Assembly (NCBI GenBank): GCA_020633205.1 | Contig: JACKEB010000010.1 | Span: 248,001 to 312,000 of the forward strand | Direction: 5' to 3' | Source of the DNA: Polyangiaceae bacterium | Lineage (GTDB): Bacteria > Myxococcota_A > Polyangia > Polyangiales > Polyangiaceae | Length of the DNA stretch: 64,000 bases | Shown: positions 60,926 to 64,000 of the stretch, piece by piece | Layout of the letters: every line of letters begins with the position of its first letter | Position numbering within the stretch: the stretch's first letter is position 1 | Notes under the pieces: model-generated | Database searches by the model: none | The model's input: only the letters and a program-made list of their open reading frames with translations | Told to the model about the DNA's origin: nothing | Made by a program: the position numbers and the translations under genes

Positions 60926-61480
60926 ATGGCTCAGGATGCTCTTACCGCGAATGAGGTTGCTGCCGTCTTCGGGATCCCCGAGTTCCGGGTACGCAAGGAG
61001 CTCGAACGGGGTGTCCTCCCCAAACGCAAGCTGCCTCGCTTTACGCGCACAGACGTCGTGTACCTACGCGTGGAACAAGAGCTTGGCCTCGACATTGGGG
61101 TGGCGGACCGCAAGCGTCTCTACAAGCTGGTCGCCAAGGCCGTCGCACAGCCGGTCGAGCCTGAGCAAGTAGAGCTCGGGAAGCGCCTGGTCCTCAAGCT
61201 CGGAGATCAGATCCGCGAGGTCGCGAAGCGCTTCGACTTTGCTGAATGGCGCTCGCGACTAACGATCGACCCCAATATTTTGGGCGGAGAACCGGCATTT
61301 CCGGGCACGCGCCTTGCCGTGAGGAACGTCGGCGGCCAACTGAATCGAGGTGTGTCACGAGCTGACCTACTCGAAGACTATCCTTACCTCACGGAGACAG
61401 ACTTGGACTACGCTCTCGTCTACACGCAGGCTCACCCGCGGCGTGGACGGCCCCGTGCACGTCAAGCTACTCCTCGATGA
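60926..61480 (+). CDS. DUF433-domain antitoxin with N-terminal HTH
   Basis: A 184-residue protein. Residues 5-60 look like a MerR/excisionase-type helix-turn-helix (LTANEVAAVFGIPEFRVRKE, then LPRFTRTDVVYL). Residues about 110-170 are DUF433: LTIDPNILGGEPAFPGTRLA, GGQLNRGVSRADLLEDYPYL and TETDLDYALVYTQ. DUF433 proteins are the usual partners of DUF5615 PIN-like toxins, and one follows with a 26-bp overlap. ATG 60926 directly follows the operator palindrome. The module is a type II toxin-antitoxin system by gene order and family. Confidence 0.85.
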   Translation: MAQDALTANEVAAVFGIPEFRVRKELERGVLPKRKLPRFTRTDVVYLRVEQELGLDIGVADRKRLYKLVAKAVAQPVEPEQVELGKRLVLKLGDQIREVAKRFDFAEWRSRLTIDPNILGGEPAFPGTRLAVRNVGGQLNRGVSRADLLEDYPYLTETDLDYALVYTQAHPRRGRPRARQATPR

Positions 61481-61834
61481 GAATTTGTCTCCACGTGTGA
61501 CGTTGGCCTTACAAGCTGACGGGGTCGACGCGTGCAGCGTTCGCGATCGAGGAATGAACGGCGCGACGGACCCCGAGGTTCTCGACCTTGCGTTCCGCGA
61601 GGATCGCACCTCGTGACCAAGAACGTAGACGACTTTGCGCGCCTCGCCAATCAGGTGGAGATCCACGCTGGCATGGTGTTTTTCGAGGACGGCAATCTGA
61701 CCCCGACGGAACAGCTCACGCTGCTGAGGGAAGCGCTGGGGCTCATCGAGAGTCGGGGCGGTACTCACCACATGGTCAACACGGTGCTGACAATTGACTT
61801 AGCGGGCCAACCAAAATTTGAGGAAGCCTCATGA
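61455..61834 (+). pseudogene. DUF5615 PIN-like toxin, frameshifted
   Basis: From GTG 61455 the frame reads VHVKLLLDENLSPRVTLALQ, continues VRDRGMNGATDPEVLDLAFREDR and hits TGA at 61613. The rest of the domain continues in another frame from about 61609: LVTKNVDDFARLANQ, VEIHAGMVFFEDGNLTPTEQ and so on to TGA 61834. One base is missing at CGCACC/TCGTG near 61609-61610; restoring a C gives a continuous protein with the acidic residues of DUF5615 (DEN, DPE, NVDDF). The toxin is therefore split, so the antitoxin may stand unopposed. A sequencing error in a C-run is the alternative. Confidence 0.8.
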
Positions 61835-61935
61835 TCCGCGACGCCTGGCTAGACTCAGAGGGGCACCCATGCCTTTGGCTCTCCGTGCGCGTGGCGCGCT
61901 ATCACGGTCACCGCGTGCTTCTCGAACCGTACTGA
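61831..61935 (+). CDS. 34-residue small protein coupled to the toxin frame
   Basis: ATG 61831 overlaps the toxin stop (ATGA) and has AGGA 8 nt upstream. The product starts MIRDAWLDSEGHPCLWLSVR and ends HRVLLEPY. No known family. Position and ribosome site favour real translation as a third gene of the module; it could also be the remnant of a longer gene. Confidence 0.45.
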   Translation: MIRDAWLDSEGHPCLWLSVRVARYHGHRVLLEPY

Positions 61936-62167
61936 CGGAATCTGCAAGCAGCCCCGACTGGAATCCCCCTCCGCCCGGCGCGCGAGCGTTTAGCGAGTCG
62001 CGCCCGGCGCCGGGAGGGGGAGCGTCCGAGCTACGCCACAGGCGTGTCTCGGACGCGGGGGGAGGCAGCCCTTCCCCCTCTGGAGTGTTTGCTCTACATC
62101 TCAAGGATCGCAGGCCGACTGGGAAAACCAGCGGCGAGCAGCCGTGAGGCGAGAAGGAGATCCGAAG
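61936..62167. other. Intergenic region without a recognised gene
   Basis: GC-rich stretch between the toxin-antitoxin module and the LLM gene. A CGCCCGGCGCCGGG inverted repeat near 62000-62020 is the only structure seen. Short open frames have Pro/Gly/Ser-rich antisense-like composition and are not called. Confidence 0.5.
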
Positions 62168-63187
62168 ATGACCGACACGAAGCAGAACGAGCGCATTGGG
62201 CTCGTGGCGTTCTGGAAGAACTACGACCGCAAGCTGAACCTACGCGCGGCGCAGCTCGCCGATGAGCTGGGGTACGACTCCTTCTGGCTGCCCGAGGCGT
62301 GGGGTTACGAGATCTTCAGTCTCCTCACGGAAATGGCCGTGCACACCAAGAATATCAAGCTCGGCACAGGCATCGTGAATGCTTACTCGCGCACGCCGGG
62401 TCTACTTGCGATGCACGCGGCGACCCTGGACGAAGTCAGCGAGGGCCGCTTCATCATGGGCCTCGGCACCAGCGGCAAGCGGGTGATCGAAGGCTTCCAC
62501 GGCCGCCCCTTCGACAAGCCACTGACCCAGGTGCGCGACGTGATCCGCGTGGTACGGGCGCTGCTGGCGGGTGAGAAGCTGTCAGACGCCGGAGCCAAGC
62601 TGAACGACTACCGGCCCTTCGAGCTCGCGATGACCCCCGTGCGCAAGACGGTGCCGATCTACGTTGCCGCGCTGAAACAGAAGAGCATCGAGAGCATCGG
62701 TGAGCTGGCGGACGGCTGGATCCCGACGTTTTGGCCTTACCAGGAGTTCAAGACCGGCATGCAATGGATCGAGAACGGCGCCAAGAAGGCCGGTCGCGAT
62801 CCGAAAGAGATCACCGTCGCGCCCTTCACTACCGTGATCCCAACCGGCGGTGAGATGGCGAAGGCCCAAGCCAAGCAGATCATCAGCTTCTACATCGGCG
62901 GCATGGGCGACTACTACAAGGAGCTCCTGAGCGGCTTCGGCTTCAAGGACGAGTGCGAGAAGGTCGACAGCCTCTACAAGGACAAGGCGACTCGCAGCCA
63001 AGCGGCAGACGCCGTGACCGACGCGATGATCGACGCGCTCGCGGTGACCGGCGACCCCAAGGAGTGCGTCGCTGAGCTGCGCCGCCGCCGCGAGTTTGGC
63101 ATCGGACTGCCGATCTTGAACCTGCCCAACGGCATGCCCTTCGAGATGGTCGAAATGTTCATTCGCGCCATGGCGCCGAACCAGTAG
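62168..63187 (+). CDS. LLM-class flavin/F420-dependent oxidoreductase
   Basis: Luciferase-like TIM-barrel oxidoreductase of 339 residues using reduced flavin or F420. Landmarks are AAQLADELGYDSFWLPEAWG, IKLGTGIVNAYSRTPGLLAM, LDEVSEGRFIMGLGTSGKRV, VPIYVAALKQKSIESIGELA and DGWIPTFWPYQEF. ATG 62168 has AGGAG 8 nt upstream. A C-terminal segment GDPKECVAELRRRREFGIGL is typical of F420-dependent members, which would need F420 in this organism. Substrate unknown. Confidence 0.9.
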   Translation: MTDTKQNERIGLVAFWKNYDRKLNLRAAQLADELGYDSFWLPEAWGYEIFSLLTEMAVHTKNIKLGTGIVNAYSRTPGLLAMHAATLDEVSEGRFIMGLGTSGKRVIEGFHGRPFDKPLTQVRDVIRVVRALLAGEKLSDAGAKLNDYRPFELAMTPVRKTVPIYVAALKQKSIESIGELADGWIPTFWPYQEFKTGMQWIENGAKKAGRDPKEITVAPFTTVIPTGGEMAKAQAKQIISFYIGGMGDYYKELLSGFGFKDECEKVDSLYKDKATRSQAADAVTDAMIDALAVTGDPKECVAELRRRREFGIGLPILNLPNGMPFEMVEMFIRAMAPNQ

Positions 63188-63225
63188 CCGCATCATCGAG
63201 CCTCGAGCGCGAAAGGCGTCAATTC

Positions 63226-64000
63226 ATGCAGCTCGCCCCCAAGCAGCGTCGTTCGCTCTTCGCGGACATTCAGCACCGCCCAAGCCATCGCCTAAGGCAC
63301 CGCGTCGCCACGGGCGATGGCTGGCACATCGCGCTCTACGAATATTCCCCAGGGAAAAATGTCGCCAAGAGCGATTTGCCCCCTGTCGTGCTCTGCCACG
63401 GCGCGTTCAGTCGCTTTCACATCTACGACTGGGGCGGGGGTGGGGGACTGGCACCGTACCTCGCCGGGCTAGGCCGCCGGGTGTTCGCCGTGGAGCTGCG
63501 CGGCCGGGGAGACTCCCTCCCCCGCTCTCCTCGCGGTCGTAAGCGCCAGTACAAGCAAGGCTGGACCATCGACGATCTCTTGAACCACGACGTGCCCGCC
63601 ACCCTCGACTTCGTCACCCGCCACACCGGCGCAGGTCAAGTCGACTGGGTCGGGCATTCGATGGGCGGCATGTTGATGCTGGCGCACCTGAGCCAGGCAG
63701 AAGACCCGCGGGTGCGCCGTGTGGTGACCGTGGGCTCCGCTGACTTTCGATTCCTTGGGGAAAATGACAAGGCCGGCAGCCACGACCCCCGTAAGGGCGA
63801 GCGCCGCCGCGTCGATTTGGCTCAACTGATGAGCCCGATCACCCGGCGCTTGCCCGTGATCCCAGCGCGCCCCTTCATGCGCGGCCTGGCAGTGGCAGCG
63901 CCCTGGGTGCCCGCAAAGTACAAGGCAACGGCGTACCACGCACCGAACGTCGAGCGCGGCCTCGAGCGGCGCTACCTGTGGCACGGGTTCACCAACGTGT
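63226..64000 (+). CDS. Alpha/beta-fold hydrolase, C-terminus cut by window edge
   Basis: The visible 258 residues have VVLCHGAFSRFHIYDW, a Gly-rich GGGGGLAPYLAGLGRRVFAV, ELRGRGDSLPRSP, and the nucleophile elbow DWVGHSMGGMLML. Long loops (GRKRQYKQGWTIDDLLNHDV) resemble the lipase/poly-hydroxyalkanoate-depolymerase-like group rather than small esterases. The Asp and His of the triad lie beyond the edge. ATG 63226 follows AAAGGCG. It may be co-transcribed with the LLM gene 38 bp upstream. Confidence 0.85.
   Translation, partial: MQLAPKQRRSLFADIQHRPSHRLRHRVATGDGWHIALYEYSPGKNVAKSDLPPVVLCHGAFSRFHIYDWGGGGGLAPYLAGLGRRVFAVELRGRGDSLPRSPRGRKRQYKQGWTIDDLLNHDVPATLDFVTRHTGAGQVDWVGHSMGGMLMLAHLSQAEDPRVRRVVTVGSADFRFLGENDKAGSHDPRKGERRRVDLAQLMSPITRRLPVIPARPFMRGLAVAAPWVPAKYKATAYHAPNVERGLERRYLWHGFTNV

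Noticed and set aside
1..64000. tRNA or rRNA genes
   Set aside because: I looked for T-arm GGTTCGA-type signatures with matching acceptor stems and for conserved rRNA blocks and found none; occurrences of TTCGAA fall inside protein genes.
1..64000. Integrated phage, transposon or biosynthetic gene cluster
   Set aside because: No integrase, transposase, phage structural gene, PKS or NRPS domain was seen; the single FabH-like and acyl-CoA ligase genes are far apart and isolated.

Overview
The window is GC-rich chromosomal DNA that looks like a myxobacterium (Myxococcota, probably the Polyangia side). The evidence is two Hanks-type Ser/Thr kinases (one with the HRDVSPQN catalytic loop common in that group), a PP2C phosphatase, a PEGA-type kinase tail, many lipoproteins with Gly/Ala-rich linkers in front of beta-propeller or beta-helix domains, a MopE-like Asp-rich repeat protein, and a NspC/carboxynorspermidine pathway. 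Coding density is high and most genes stand alone or in pairs. No rRNA, tRNA, CRISPR array, insertion sequence or prophage was recognised.

Layout. 1-6 kb: PP2C phosphatase (cut by the left edge), frr, a two-gene polyamine operon, a patatin lipase. 6-13 kb: an addB-addA helicase-nuclease operon whose first gene opens with an 18-bp tandem repeat. 13-21 kb: kinase, Nudix hydrolase, beta-helix lipoprotein, PfkB kinase, FabH-like synthase, MiaE-like hydroxylase, small proteins. 21.4-23.6 kb: an orphan DUF1016_N-like gene followed upstream by about 1.5 kb with no convincing gene, holding two direct-repeat arrays and several perfect stem-loops; this is the oddest stretch here. 23.6-33 kb: PLP enzyme, VanW protein, lipoprotein, ribosomal-oxygenase operon, enoyl-CoA hydratase, PEGA kinase. 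33-43 kb: a TetR/carotenoid-oxygenase divergent pair, alpha/beta hydrolase, a FolB-cupin fusion coupled to an SDR, DUF1223, repeat-bearing propeller lipoprotein, Dus, 2-hydroxyacid dehydrogenase. 43-60 kb: lipoproteins, DUF1704 metalloprotease-like protein, acyl-CoA synthetase, AidB-type dehydrogenase, PQQ-like propeller, SWIM-SNF2 ATPase, Kelch lipoprotein. 60-64 kb: collagen-like lipoprotein with an amber codon in its signal peptide, a DUF433/DUF5615 toxin-antitoxin module whose toxin is frameshifted, an LLM oxidoreductase and an alpha/beta hydrolase cut by the right edge.

Cross-cutting patterns. At least eleven genes have a TANNNT hexamer exactly 6-8 nt before the best start codon and no Shine-Dalgarno sequence, which suggests leaderless transcription is common here. 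Short tandem repeats have periods of 18 or 21 bp inside genes but 16 or 32 bp between genes. A palindromic element ending in a GCGCGAAC(A/G)AACAA-like tail recurs in three intergenic places. All functions are read from motifs and family knowledge only; no database search was possible.
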